A DNA stretch of 64,000 bases from an uncultured Mycoplasmatota bacterium (GTDB lineage Bacteria; Bacillota_I; Bacilli_A; RF39; UBA660), in the NCBI GenBank assembly GCA_947165285.1, contig CAMUZS010000001.1, positions 124,001 through 188,000 of the forward strand, given 5' to 3'. Position numbers and translations under genes: made by a program. Under the pieces are notes generated by a model. It saw nothing but the letters and a program-made list of their open reading frames with translations. It did not search any database and was not told the DNA's origin. Positions 26,456 through 36,125 of the stretch are shown here, in pieces; position 1 is the stretch's first letter, and each line of letters starts with the position of its first letter.

Positions 26456-27538
26456 TTATATGATTTTTATAAGTATTTCATTCATTACATAAATATATTT
26501 AGGATTTATCATTAAATATCCATCTTTATATATCAATTCCTTTTTTTCAAGTAATTCTTTAATATTATATTTTTCTTGTAAATTAATTTTATATTTATTA
26601 TAAAATTCTTGTAAATTAATACCTTTTAATAATCTAAAACCAAGCATTATAGTATTATCCATCTCATCTTGTGTAGATAGTAAATCTTGTTTTAAAACAT
26701 ATTTACCATCAATATATTTTGTAATACTTCTAGTATTTTCATATCTTACATTTCCAATATATCCATGAGATGATACACCAAATCCATAATAATTTTTATT
26801 TAACCAATAATTAGTATTATGAATACTTTCATAACCATCTTTAGCAAAATTACTAACTTCATAATGATTATATCCATGTTTTCTTAATATATCACATATA
26901 GTAAAGTACATAATTTGATCATCTTCATCATCTATAGGAACCATTTTAGAAATACCTATCATTGTATTATTTTCAATAATTAAAGAATATGTACTAATAT
27001 GTTCTACATTTAATTTTAATATATATTTTAAATCTTTTTTTAAAGTAGTTAATGATTCATTAATAATTCCATATATTAAATCAACATTTATATTATTAAA
27101 TCCCATTTTACGTGCTAATTTTATTTTTTCTTCTGCTTCTTTAAATGTATGTGATCTATTCATAAATTTTAAATTATATTTATCAAAAGATTCTATTCCA
27201 ATACTTAATCTATTAACTTTATTTTCTTTTAATATAGTAAGCAATTCTTCATTAATATCATTTAAATTACATTCAAAAGTAAATTCAACATTATTAGATA
27301 AATTTAATAGTTTGATTCCATCAAATAAGTATTTTAAATGCTTTGATGATAAAGCACTAGGTGTTCCACCACCTATATATAATGTTTTTATTTCTTCACC
27401 TTGATATCTACTTCTTATTTCATTTATTAATGAATTTAAATATGGTAATACAAACTTATCATTAATATAAACCTTACAAAAATCACAATAAGTACATATA
27501 CTTTTACAAAATGGTATATGAATATAAACTGATTCCAT
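26456..27538 (-). CDS. hemW: HemW-type radical-SAM protein (heme chaperone family)
   Basis: 360 residues. The start MESVYIHIPFCKSICTYCDF carries the CxxxCxxC cluster motif plus a fourth nearby cysteine, as in HemW; LYIGGGTPSAL and RLSIGIESF follow, and the C terminus holds the HemW winged-helix-like domain (MLGFRLLKGINLQEFYNKY). HemW is related to HemN but is thought to deliver heme rather than oxidise coproporphyrinogen. In Firmicutes it is usually next to lepA; here two genes lie between them, which keeps the neighbourhood but not the adjacency. Confidence 0.9.
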   Translation of the reverse strand: MESVYIHIPFCKSICTYCDFCKVYINDKFVLPYLNSLINEIRSRYQGEEIKTLYIGGGTPSALSSKHLKYLFDGIKLLNLSNNVEFTFECNLNDINEELLTILKENKVNRLSIGIESFDKYNLKFMNRSHTFKEAEEKIKLARKMGFNNINVDLIYGIINESLTTLKKDLKYILKLNVEHISTYSLIIENNTMIGISKMVPIDDEDDQIMYFTICDILRKHGYNHYEVSNFAKDGYESIHNTNYWLNKNYYGFGVSSHGYIGNVRYENTRSITKYIDGKYVLKQDLLSTQDEMDNTIMLGFRLLKGINLQEFYNKYKINLQEKYNIKELLEKKELIYKDGYLMINPKYIYVMNEILIKII

Positions 27539-27583
27539 AATTGCACACTACTTTCTATAAATATTATATCTTAATTTTAACAA

Positions 27584-27609
27584 TTAAAAAAGAGTATATT
27601 AATACTCTT
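27584..27609 (-). terminator. terminator at the ancestral end of the broken TasA-like gene
   Basis: Stem AAGAGTAT/ATACTCTT with T-run on the minus strand. The AA of the TAA at 27608-27610, the stop of the shifted frame, forms the base of the stem, which supports that position as the original gene end. Confidence 0.85.
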
Positions 27610-28560
27610 AACTAGCTATATTATAAGTAGTTCCATTATTATATCCAGATGCAACTTCATCACCAGGACAATTTGCTAAATTACTACATTGAAGTGTCTG
27701 ATTAGAATAACCCATATGTCTAGTTGAACTAACTATTGAAGAATTAGTTCCATATGAAGCAGCTTGCTGATTTAAATTATAAACATAATTCTAAAAAATC
27801 ATTTTGACCAGATAAATCATATGTATTTGGTGAAACAGTTTCTGATACAAGTTTCAGGATTATCTCCTTCTTTTATAGCAATCCAAGAAGATATTTCACC
27901 TTGATTTCCAGTAACAGAATAATTTAATTTATCACCTATTTTAAGACTAGAAGCAGATACTGCAATAGGTGCTTCTGAATTTTCAACTATACCAAATATT
28001 GAAACATTTAAAGCTATGGTTTTACCAATTATAGATTCTGGTGCTTCTTCTTCAACCCATACTTTTACAACATGTTGTTTTGTATGATTTTGTTCAGTAG
28101 ATGCTGCAACTACTTGATCTGTTAAAAGTACATATTCCATATCATTTTCATCAACAGCTGATGCTGTTTCTTCTGTTTTAGGTAGTGAACTTAATAAAAC
28201 TGGTAATGATCCATCAATTGATATTTTTAAATATTGATGTTGCAATGGATTATTAACATTATCTGCATTTTTAATTTTAATATCATATTGCATAGGTAAA
28301 GATCCGGTATTTTCTACCGTAAATGAATATCCAGTTTGACTTAGTCCATCTTCATTAGACATAGGTAGCATTGAACCACTTATTTGAGTTCCTCCAGTAT
28401 ATGATATATTTAATGTACCTGTTTCAAGTACTTGATTTTGACTACTATTACTTATTTGTTGAATAATTGCAAAAGAAGTGCCAATAATTATTATTGCCAT
28501 AGCAAAAACAGATATACCAATTAAGAAAGACTGATTTTTAATTATCTTTTTATAGTTCAT
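27608..28560 (-). pseudogene. TasA/camelysin-like secreted protein, frameshifted
   Basis: The intact part (27817-28560, 247 residues) has an N-terminal signal/anchor helix (about 9-34) and a TasA-like beta domain with LETGTLNISYTGG and YSFTVENTGSLPMQYDIKI, then a Ser/Ala-rich stretch ending ...WIAIKEGDNPETC before it runs out in IRNCFTKYI. A +1 shift near 27846 restores VSETVSPNTYDLSGQNDFL, and a second shift near 27790 restores NYVYNLNQQAASYG through to NGTTYNIAS and a TAA at 27608 that lies in a terminator. The continuation is long, repeat-free and stop-free in pieces, so the reading frame was probably once continuous. Assembly errors would look the same. The gene encodes a surface or matrix-type protein related in its N-terminal half to the protein at 53850. 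Confidence 0.7.
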
Positions 28561-28611
28561 CTATCTCACCTACTATAAATAGTTTAACATATTTTATTTT
28601 TAAAATAAAGA

Positions 28612-30036
28612 TTAATTATTAATTCCATGATGACAAGTTGGAGTTTCATCATCAATTACTTTAAAAGTATAATTTTTTTCTTTACCATATTTAATCATTT
28701 CATCAAGTGCATCTGCAGTATATGATTTAATATCATGCATTAAAACAACATTATATCTATTAGGATGTAATCCTTTTTTAAAGTTATTTAAAACACATCC
28801 TGATTTATCTCTTGCACCAACACATGATCCAGCATCATTAACATCAACATTCCAATCAAAGTATTTATATCCCCTATCTTGTACCTCTTTAGCTAATGTT
28901 TTCATTATTCCTTTTTTATGTCCTTTGGAAACAGTATTAGATGAACCCCCTGGAAATCTAATATATTTAGAATCAATTCCAACTACATCTTTTACTCTCT
29001 TTGAAACTCTATTTAAATCTTCAAAATAACTTTCTACTGAATTATAAATATTATAATTATGAGTTGCAGTATGAAGTGCAACAGTATGTCCTTCATTAGC
29101 TTCTCTTTTTAATGTTTCATCTGATCCAGCTAAAGTAACAAAAAATGTTGCTTTAACGTCATTTTGATTTAAAATATCTAATATTTTATCTGTATAAGAT
29201 CCAGGTCCATCATCAAATGTTAAATAAATAATTCCATCATTATTTTCTTCTTCACTATTATTTTCTTTTACTTCTTCTTTTTCTTTAACTATAACTATTC
29301 TTTCTTTTTTTTCTTCGTTATTATTTGAATCTTTTACATAATATGTAATTTTATATTCACCAACTTTGGATGTATCTACACTACCTTGAATTTCTATACT
29401 CTTAGTTAAATTTCCATCACAATTATCAGATGCTGTAGCTCCTTTTTCTTCATAATTATCACCTATATTTAAGGTGATTTTTTCATCTCCATTTAAAGTA
29501 ATAGTAGGTTTTACATCATCAGATACTATTAATCTTCTATTAGCTGTTACCATATTATTTGATGAATCTTTAACACTATATTCAATATTACTTTCATCAA
29601 TATATCTTTTTATAACTTTACTTGTAACATCACCATCATAATTATCTATAGCAGTAAATCCCGGTTCAACAAAAGATGATAATGAACATACCTTATATTC
29701 TTGATCTCCAATTAAATTTAAATTTGGTTTTTCTATATCTTTAACATTTATTTTAAGTACTTTTTTTACGTTAAATATTCCATAATTTAATTCATATGTA
29801 ATATCATATTCACCAACTTTGGATGTATCTACATTTCCTTCTACTTTAACTTTATTTGTTAAATCTTGGAAAAAATTTTTAGCAGAATATGATACTTCTT
29901 TATATTCATCATTTATATTTAAATCTATTGTAGATTTTTCTAAATTTATTTTAGGATAAATAATATACGTTAAACCAAAAATGATAAATATGATACTAGT
30001 TATAATTATAAAAATCTTTTGTTTTTTCCTCATCAT
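28612..30036 (-). CDS. membrane-anchored polysaccharide deacetylase with DUF5011 repeats
   Basis: 474 residues. N-terminal helix (about 7-27), two or three DUF5011 Ig-like repeats (about 30-255; DTSKVGEYDITYEL, YDGDVTSKVIK, LNIGDNYEEKGATASDNCDG), then a NodB deacetylase domain (about 275-460). Catalytic motifs are complete: IYLTFDDGPGSYTD (motif 1), ALHTATHNYN (motif 2), IRFPGGSSN (motif 3) and the C-terminal VVLMHDIKSYTADAL. It probably acts on peptidoglycan N-acetyl groups. GGAAGTG precedes the ATG; an ATG one codon later is equally possible. Confidence 0.92.
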   Translation of the reverse strand: MMRKKQKIFIIITSIIFIIFGLTYIIYPKINLEKSTIDLNINDEYKEVSYSAKNFFQDLTNKVKVEGNVDTSKVGEYDITYELNYGIFNVKKVLKINVKDIEKPNLNLIGDQEYKVCSLSSFVEPGFTAIDNYDGDVTSKVIKRYIDESNIEYSVKDSSNNMVTANRRLIVSDDVKPTITLNGDEKITLNIGDNYEEKGATASDNCDGNLTKSIEIQGSVDTSKVGEYKITYYVKDSNNNEEKKERIVIVKEKEEVKENNSEEENNDGIIYLTFDDGPGSYTDKILDILNQNDVKATFFVTLAGSDETLKREANEGHTVALHTATHNYNIYNSVESYFEDLNRVSKRVKDVVGIDSKYIRFPGGSSNTVSKGHKKGIMKTLAKEVQDRGYKYFDWNVDVNDAGSCVGARDKSGCVLNNFKKGLHPNRYNVVLMHDIKSYTADALDEMIKYGKEKNYTFKVIDDETPTCHHGINN

Positions 30037-30084
30037 ATTTATCACTTCCTATTATAATAATAACACATTTTTTATAAAATGGAG

Positions 30085-31881
30085 TTATTTATTAGAATTT
30101 AATACTAATAAAAATGCTTCTTTAGGAACTTCAACTGATCCTATAGTTTTCATTTTCTTTTTACCTTCTTTTTGTTTTTCTAATAATTTTCTTTTTCTTG
30201 TTATATCTCCACCATAACATTTTGCTAAAACATTTTTTCTCATTGCAGATATTGTTTCTCTAGCAATAACTTTTGTTCCAATACTAGCTTGAATAGGAAC
30301 TTGAAATAATTGTCTTGGAATAATATTTTTTAAAGATTCTACTATTTCTTTTCCTCTTTGGTAAGCAAAATCTTTATGAACTATTAAACTAAGAGCATCA
30401 ACTACTTCTCCATTTATTAATATATCCATTTTAACTAAATTACTTACCTTATATCCTGATATTTCATAATCAAAAGATGCATACCCTTTTGTAGATGATT
30501 TTAATCTATCAAAAAAATCATATACTATTTCAGAAAGTGGAATATCATAGTGAATATTAACTCTTGTAGGATCAATATATTCCATATTAATAAATGTTCC
30601 TCTTTTATCTTGGCAAAGTTCCATTATAGTTCCAATATATTCTGAAGGAACAAAAATATTTGTTTTTATATAAGGTTCTTCAATAGATATTATTTTAACT
30701 TTATCTGGTAATTTATTTGGAGAATCTACTTCAATTACTTCACCACTAGTCATATTTACATGATATATAACAGATGGTGCTGTTGCTATTACTTCAATAT
30801 TAAATTCTCTTGTAATTCTTTCCATTATAATATCCATATGTAAAAGACCTAAAAAACCACATCTAAACCCAAATCCTAATGCATCAGAATTTTCAACTTC
30901 ATATATTAATGATGCATCATTTAATTTTAGTTTTTCTAATGCCTCTTTTAATGCTGGATATTTATTTGGTTCTACAGGAAATAATCCAGAATATACCATT
31001 GGTTTCATTTCTTGATATCCTGGAAGTGCAGTGGACGCTTCATTTTCTAATGTAGTTATTGTATCACCAACACATACAGTATCAATAGTTTTAATTGCAG
31101 CACTTATCCAACCTACTTCACCTGATTTTAAAGTACTAACTTTTTCTTCTTTTGGAGTATTAACACCAAGTTCAACTACCTCATAAATAGAATTTGTAGC
31201 CATCATTTTAATATGATCTTTTAATTTAATTTCACCATCAACTACCCTAATATGTGCAATAACACCACGATAAGAATCAAAATAACTATCAAATATTAAT
31301 GCTCTAGTTGGTTGTTCTATTTCTATTTTTGGCTCTGGTATTCTATTAATTACAGCTTCAATTAATTCTTTTACTCCAACTCCAGTTTTACCAGAACATA
31401 AAATTATTTCTTCTTCTTTAAATCCTAATACATCTATTAATTCTTTTTTAACTCGGTCAATATCTGCATTAGGTAAGTCTATTTTATTAATAACAGGTAT
31501 TATTTTTAAATTATCATTTAATGCTAAAAATAAATTAGCAAGTGTTTGGGCTTCAATTCCTTGAGCAGCATCTACTACTAAAATTGCACCTTCACATGCA
31601 GCTAAAGAACGAGATACTTCATATGAAAAATCAACATGACCTGGAGTATCTATTAAATTTAAAATATAGTCATTATTATTATATTTGTAATTTAATTTAA
31701 CTGCATTTAATTTAATTGTAATTCCTCTTTCACGTTCCAAATCCATACTATCAAGTATTTGATCTTGCATTTCACGTTCAGTTACTGCTCCACATATTTC
31801 AAGTATTCTATCAGCAAGTGTTGATTTTCCATGATCAATATGGGCAATTATTGAAAAATTCCTAATGTTTTCTTTTTTCAT
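30085..31881 (-). CDS. lepA: elongation factor 4 (LepA)
   Basis: 598 residues, normal length. The translational GTPase domain shows [15 protein letters not shown] (G1), the [12 protein letters not shown] switch region, [12 protein letters not shown] (G3) and NKIDLPNAD (G4); the LepA-specific C-terminal domain ends [20 protein letters not shown]. LepA back-translocates ribosomes and assists 30S assembly. The ATG at 31881 is preceded by GTGATGAAAT with a modest ribosome site. Confidence 0.97.
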   Translation of the reverse strand: MKKENIRNFSIIAHIDHGKSTLADRILEICGAVTEREMQDQILDSMDLERERGITIKLNAVKLNYKYNNNDYILNLIDTPGHVDFSYEVSRSLAACEGAILVVDAAQGIEAQTLANLFLALNDNLKIIPVINKIDLPNADIDRVKKELIDVLGFKEEEIILCSGKTGVGVKELIEAVINRIPEPKIEIEQPTRALIFDSYFDSYRGVIAHIRVVDGEIKLKDHIKMMATNSIYEVVELGVNTPKEEKVSTLKSGEVGWISAAIKTIDTVCVGDTITTLENEASTALPGYQEMKPMVYSGLFPVEPNKYPALKEALEKLKLNDASLIYEVENSDALGFGFRCGFLGLLHMDIIMERITREFNIEVIATAPSVIYHVNMTSGEVIEVDSPNKLPDKVKIISIEEPYIKTNIFVPSEYIGTIMELCQDKRGTFINMEYIDPTRVNIHYDIPLSEIVYDFFDRLKSSTKGYASFDYEISGYKVSNLVKMDILINGEVVDALSLIVHKDFAYQRGKEIVESLKNIIPRQLFQVPIQASIGTKVIARETISAMRKNVLAKCYGGDITRKRKLLEKQKEGKKKMKTIGSVEVPKEAFLLVLNSNK

Positions 31882-31907
31882 ATTTCATCACAAAATAATT
31901 ATAACAT

Positions 31908-31936
31908 GAAAAAAAGAAACTATACATAGTTTCTTT
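31908..31936 (-). terminator. terminator abutting the stop codon of the 445-residue gene
   Basis: Nine-bp stem AAGAAACTA/TAGTTTCTT, four-base loop and T-run on the minus strand. The stem touches the TAA at 31936-31938. Confidence 0.88.
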
Positions 31937-33273
31937 TAGGAAAAGACTAATACTTCATCATTTAAATCCATATCACTATTAAAAAAACTGTCATAATTAT
32001 ATTCTTGATTTTCTAATATTTTTTTATCCTTTGAATTGATATTTTCAAAACTATCAGCATTTTTAATTTCATCTACTTCTAATTGATATCCTTTTTTTAT
32101 AGTACCATCTATATTAAGTTCAATCATAAAATTATAAATTAATAGATTATATGATAATTTAAATTGAGTAGCTATTTTATACGCATCATTTTCTTTGTAA
32201 AAACTTAGAGTTCCTGATAAATTAATAGATTGATTATTATCAGATTTTATATTTAAATCATATTCTAATACATCGTTATTTAATTTTACATTACCATCTA
32301 AAACTTCTTTATTATGATTTTTAAATACAATATAATATTTATCATTATCTTTTGAAATATTAATTATAATATCATCATCTTCATCAAATAATGATATTTG
32401 TATATTATTTTTATAATTAGAATATTTAATTACTAAATCTTCATCTATTATTTCAAATAATATTACATCATTATTTTTAGCATATATATTAAATATTAAT
32501 TCTTCATCTTGTGCTAAATTATTATTATCTAATCTATTAATTAATTCTTCTTTTGAAATATTTAACATACTAGTTAAAATATTAATAAACTCTTCATCAT
32601 TTTTTATATAACTACTATATTCATTAATTATTTTTTCTTCCAATGATTTATTAATAACTAATTTATATTTTTCTACATTTATATCTTCATTTAAAATATT
32701 AATCTTTTCGTTTGTTTTAATTATATCTTCTTCATTAATACATTTTTGCATAGCATCAGGTAATTGATTAATTATTTTTTTAATTACTTTAATATAATCT
32801 TTATTATAGAATTTAAATAAATCATTTAAATTAAACTCTTCTTCATCATAATAATATTTACTAAATCCATCATACTTAACATACTTTTTATTATCCTTGT
32901 AAATAATAGAACCTTTAGTTAAATTATTATCTTTTTCTTTAATATCATAATTTAGTTTTATTGTATCTTTATTAGTTACTATATTATATTTAGTATTTAT
33001 ATCTATTTTTTCATTATTAACTTTTTCAGTTGCTAAAACACTAAAATCGTATTCAATATTATCATTATTTGTTATAAAATCAAGGAAATCTAAAGTTTTA
33101 TTATCATCTATAGTATTTAAAATGTTTTTAATATTATTATTAACATAAGACATAAAAACCTTTTTAGGTTTATTATTAATATAATAAAATATGCTTATAA
33201 ATAACAATAATATTATTAACAAAGATAATAAAATAACAACATATTTTTTCTTTTTATTTATTTTTTCACTCAT
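31936..33273 (-). CDS. single-helix anchored extracellular protein, unknown
   Basis: 445 residues. A short basic N terminus (KINKKKKYVVILL) and one membrane helix (about 12-32) precede a 410-residue exported region, very acidic and Asn/Asp-rich, with strand-like alternation (for example NKKYVKYDGFSKYYYDEEEF). Only one cysteine, and no motif I can name. It resembles the many anchored beta-rich proteins of uncultured gut Bacilli in general layout only. AAAAGGTGG precedes the ATG, so it is a genuine gene. Confidence 0.55.
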   Translation of the reverse strand: MSEKINKKKKYVVILLSLLIILLLFISIFYYINNKPKKVFMSYVNNNIKNILNTIDDNKTLDFLDFITNNDNIEYDFSVLATEKVNNEKIDINTKYNIVTNKDTIKLNYDIKEKDNNLTKGSIIYKDNKKYVKYDGFSKYYYDEEEFNLNDLFKFYNKDYIKVIKKIINQLPDAMQKCINEEDIIKTNEKINILNEDINVEKYKLVINKSLEEKIINEYSSYIKNDEEFINILTSMLNISKEELINRLDNNNLAQDEELIFNIYAKNNDVILFEIIDEDLVIKYSNYKNNIQISLFDEDDDIIINISKDNDKYYIVFKNHNKEVLDGNVKLNNDVLEYDLNIKSDNNQSINLSGTLSFYKENDAYKIATQFKLSYNLLIYNFMIELNIDGTIKKGYQLEVDEIKNADSFENINSKDKKILENQEYNYDSFFNSDMDLNDEVLVFS

Positions 33274-33292
33274 AAAAAACCACCTTTTTAAA

Positions 33293-33341
33293 TATAAAAA
33301 AACATTTATAAGCTAAATCCATCTCGCTATATAAATGTTTC
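33293..33341 (-). terminator. terminator whose loop contains a stop codon
   Basis: Stem AACATTTATA/TATAAATGTT (10 bp perfect) with a 19-base loop that includes the TAG at 33313-33315, followed by T. The last ten codons of the gene are inside the structure. Confidence 0.85.
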
Positions 33342-33669
33342 TTGTCCTTCCCTCTTCATATTTATCAAATATTCCTAAAATACTATTAATAATACATTGT
33401 AATAAATTTTGTTGATGTTCAAATTTAATTTGAGCTAATTCATATTTCATAGTCTTTCTAAAGATATAATCATCAATGTATTTAGAAAGTACATTATCTA
33501 TTTTTTCTACTTTTTTGATTTCTACTTCATCTAATATATCTACTGAAAATATATAATTTCGATAAACTTTTATTAAAAAAGCAGTAAAATTATCATCTTC
33601 AAAATAATCAAAATTCACTATTTTATAAAAATTAGGACAGTGTTCAATAATTTGTTTGCTATTATCCAT
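33313..33669 (-). CDS. uncharacterised 118-residue protein
   Basis: 118 residues, soluble. The middle (EVEIKKVEKIDNVLSKYIDDY) is strongly helical and the end is basic (EEGRTRNIYIARWI). I do not recognise it. AGGAAAGG precedes the ATG and the terminator encloses its end. It lies between rseP and the anchored protein gene, separated by about 40-70 bases. Confidence 0.5.
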   Translation of the reverse strand: MDNSKQIIEHCPNFYKIVNFDYFEDDNFTAFLIKVYRNYIFSVDILDEVEIKKVEKIDNVLSKYIDDYIFRKTMKYELAQIKFEHQQNLLQCIINSILGIFDKYEEGRTRNIYIARWI

Positions 33670-33739
33670 TACCTTTCCTCATTTCTATTATATATATTTA
33701 AATTATAATATATGGAAAAGTAATTGTAAAGTTAAATTA

Positions 33740-34786
33740 TTAAAATAATCTTATAACATCTTGGATTGTAACTATAATCATAAGTAAAAATATAAGGATA
33801 AAACCAATCAAATGGAATGTTGATTCAATTTTTTTATTAACTGGTTTTCTTCTTATTAATTCTATTATTACAAATAAGACATGACCACCATCAAATGCAG
33901 GAAATGGTAAAATATTAACAAATCCTAAATTAATTGATAAAAATGCCATTAAATAAATTACATATTTAACTCCCATTTTAGCTGAATCAGATACAACTGA
34001 ATATATTCCAACTGGACCTGAAAGTGATTTAATAGATATCTTTCCAGTTATCAAACCTGATATAGTTCTAAACATTGTTTGATAAATTGTTGCAAATTTT
34101 TTAAAAGCAAATTTAACTGATTCTAAAAAACCATATTCTATTTTTTCTTTAAATTTTATACCATATTTATTTCTTTCAACTTTATCTTCAGTTACTTTAT
34201 TTGGTGTTACATGAAGTACTTCTTTAGTATTATCACTATGTCTTACTTCAATATCATAAATATTATCTTTATCATTCATTAATAATTCTATTTGAGCAAC
34301 ATCTACTGAAGATGTTTTGTGATTATTAACAGATAATATTACATCACCATTTCTTGCACCTGCTTTTTCCATCGGAGAATCTTTATCAACTTCAGATATT
34401 GTCGGTGTCATATCCTGTGCACCCCAAATTAATCCATAAAAGAATAACAAAACTAATGCAAGGATAAAATTCATTGTAACACCAGCACATAAAATTAATA
34501 TTCTTTGCCACCATACTTTATTACACATGAATTTATCTTTTTTTACCTTTTTATCATCTTCTTCTACTTCACCAGCCATTTGAACATATCCACCAATTGG
34601 TAAGGCTCTAATAGAATATTGAATTTTATCTTTACCAATATGTGAATGAATTAATGGACCCATTCCTATTGAAAATTCATAAATATGAACACCACATTTT
34701 TTAGCTACAATAAAATGTCCAAATTCATGAATTGTAATTAATATTCCTAATATCAAAAAAAATAAAAGTAACGTCAAGAACCACAT
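33740..34786 (-). CDS. rseP: site-2 zinc metalloprotease RseP/RasP
   Basis: 348 residues. The zinc motif HEFGH (His20, Glu21, His24) lies in the first membrane helix, a PDZ domain follows (about 120-200, GARNGDVILSVNNHK), and the third metal-binding site NILPFPAFDGGHV is in a later helix (the usual LDG aspartate is the D of FDGGH). It cleaves anti-sigma factors and signal-peptide remnants within the membrane. GAAGGC precedes the ATG. It is downstream of rpsP-khpA. It is not SpoIVFB, which is shorter and lacks a PDZ domain. Confidence 0.94.
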   Translation of the reverse strand: MWFLTLLLFFLILGILITIHEFGHFIVAKKCGVHIYEFSIGMGPLIHSHIGKDKIQYSIRALPIGGYVQMAGEVEEDDKKVKKDKFMCNKVWWQRILILCAGVTMNFILALVLLFFYGLIWGAQDMTPTISEVDKDSPMEKAGARNGDVILSVNNHKTSSVDVAQIELLMNDKDNIYDIEVRHSDNTKEVLHVTPNKVTEDKVERNKYGIKFKEKIEYGFLESVKFAFKKFATIYQTMFRTISGLITGKISIKSLSGPVGIYSVVSDSAKMGVKYVIYLMAFLSINLGFVNILPFPAFDGGHVLFVIIELIRRKPVNKKIESTFHLIGFILIFLLMIIVTIQDVIRLF

Positions 34787-34838
34787 AATTAAGCCTTCTT
34801 TCTATATTAAGTATACTATTATATATATTTGTAGTCAA

Positions 34839-34867
34839 AGAAAAAATTCCCACTTTACATGGAAATC
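34839..34867 (-). terminator. intrinsic terminator after khpA
   Basis: Stem ATTTCCA/TGGGAAT with a short loop and T-run on the minus strand, starting about one base past the khpA stop at 34867. Confidence 0.7.
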
Positions 34868-35112
34868 TAAAATGAATCAATATTTAATTTTATTTGATTA
34901 AGTCCTAAAATATATGCATGAGCTTGAACTAAAGTTCTAATAGCTTTAGCAGTATTTCCTGACTTACCAATAACAACTCCTCTATCTTTTTCTGTAACAA
35001 TAACTTCTAAAATTATTGAATCATCTTCACCACCAAATTCTGATACTTTAACCATATCAGGTTCAGTTACAATACTTTTTACTAAGTATTCAGTAAATTC
35101 TTTAATCTTCAT
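34867..35112 (-). CDS. khpA: RNA-binding KH-domain protein KhpA
   Basis: 81 residues. The single KH domain shows the GxxG loop in VIGKSGNTAKAIRTLV and the LEVIVTEKDRG strand. KhpA pairs with KhpB/EloR and binds many RNAs, affecting cell elongation and division. It follows rpsP by three bases, the usual Bacilli arrangement, so the two are coupled. Confidence 0.93.
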   Translation of the reverse strand: MKIKEFTEYLVKSIVTEPDMVKVSEFGGEDDSIILEVIVTEKDRGVVIGKSGNTAKAIRTLVQAHAYILGLNQIKLNIDSF

Positions 35113-35115
35113 AAT

Positions 35116-35430
35116 CTATTTTTCTTCCTTTTTAGTAGATTTTTTAGTTACTTTTTTAGTAGTTTTAACTTTAGATTCACTAAATTTTTTCATAATACCT
35201 TTTTGAGTAAATAATGATCTTACTGTATCTGTTGGTTGAGCCCCTTTATTTAACCAATTAATAGTTTTTTCTTCATCGATATTAATTTCAGCAGGATTTT
35301 TAATTGGATTATAAGTTCCAACTATTTCAATAAATCTTCCGTCTCTTGGACTTCTTGAATCTGCAGCTACTATACGATAAAATGGTTTTTGTTTAGAACC
35401 CATTCTTCTTAATCTTAATTTAACAGCCAT
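35116..35430 (-). CDS. rpsP: 30S ribosomal protein S16
   Basis: 104 residues. [20 protein letters not shown] is the S16 signature, with [13 protein letters not shown] and [12 protein letters not shown] following, plus a Lys/Thr-rich tail of about 17 residues. AAGGAGG lies before the ATG at 35430; the frame is open further but lacks such a site. It starts the rpsP-khpA unit, with a strong terminator of the preceding cotE gene at 35471-35505. Confidence 0.97.
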   Translation of the reverse strand: MAVKLRLRRMGSKQKPFYRIVAADSRSPRDGRFIEIVGTYNPIKNPAEINIDEEKTINWLNKGAQPTDTVRSLFTQKGIMKKFSESKVKTTKKVTKKSTKKEEK

Positions 35431-35470
35431 ATTCGTTCCTCCTTTTTTAACTATATGTATATTACCAAAC

Positions 35471-35505
35471 AAAAAAACATCTGTCAACCTTTTTTGGTTA
35501 ACAGA
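35471..35505 (-). terminator. intrinsic terminator of cotE
   Basis: Ten-bp stem TCTGTCAACC/GGTTAACAGA (one G-T pair) with a T-rich loop and T-run on the minus strand, about eight bases past the cotE stop. Confidence 0.9.
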
Positions 35506-35512
35506 CTAATAA

Positions 35513-36037
35513 TTATTCTTCCTTATTTAAATAATTAGTATCTACATTATCTATTTCATCTTCAATTAATATATTACTAGTATCTTCATAATCATCTTCA
35601 ATTATTTTAGTTGGAACTTTAATAATGGTATTTCCAAGTACTTCAACTGCTAATTCTTTATCTATAGTTAACTCTATTTTTTGATCTTTAATATTAACAT
35701 CAGATACTGTAGGTTGTTTTAAACATTTAACTATTACTTCATTATTATCACTTGATGAATCTTTTAAATGAACTAATATTTTATCATTATAATTAAATGT
35801 TTCTTTAAATACTCCAGTCTTAGTATCATTATCATATGAATACCATACATTTATATCAAATGATCCATTAATATTAATATTATCACCCATAGTAGATCCA
35901 TTAAAATTATGATTTATTACCCAACAACCAAGAACCCTGTTAATATTATTTTCAGTATTCATAAAATATTTATCAGTAGAACTTTTTTTAGATTTACCAA
36001 TTACAGCCTTAGTAACTATTTCCTTATAATTATCCAT
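35513..36037 (-). CDS. cotE: outer spore coat morphogenetic protein CotE
   Basis: 174 residues, the normal length. Clear matches to Bacillus CotE run through the protein: NYKEIVTKAVIGKSKK against YREIITKAVVAKGRK, VLGCWVINHNF against ILGGWIINHKY, and INVWYSYDNDTKT against INVWYSYADNTKT, ending in an acidic tail as in CotE. CotE directs assembly of the outer coat around the forespore, under mother-cell control. GAGGGTGAT precedes the ATG at 36037. In Bacillus cotE is beside miaB and ymcA, here it is next to rpsP. Confidence 0.93.
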   Translation of the reverse strand: MDNYKEIVTKAVIGKSKKSSTDKYFMNTENNINRVLGCWVINHNFNGSTMGDNININGSFDINVWYSYDNDTKTGVFKETFNYNDKILVHLKDSSSDNNEVIVKCLKQPTVSDVNIKDQKIELTIDKELAVEVLGNTIIKVPTKIIEDDYEDTSNILIEDEIDNVDTNYLNKEE

Positions 36038-36093
36038 ATTTATCACCCTCTAAAATAATTTATGCAATTTGCCTATATTAGTTTACTAATAAA

Positions 36094-36125
36094 TAAAAAA
36101 AATAAATATTATAAAATATTTATTT
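36094..36125 (-). terminator. terminator with the methyltransferase stop codon in its stem
   Basis: Eleven-bp stem AAATAAATATT/AATATTTATTT, four-base loop and T-run on the minus strand. The TAA at 36120-36122 is in the 5' arm. Confidence 0.85.

Noticed and set aside
33740-34786. SpoIVFB pro-sigma-K protease
   Set aside because: The protein has a PDZ domain and N-terminal HEFGH in the first helix, the RseP/RasP plan.
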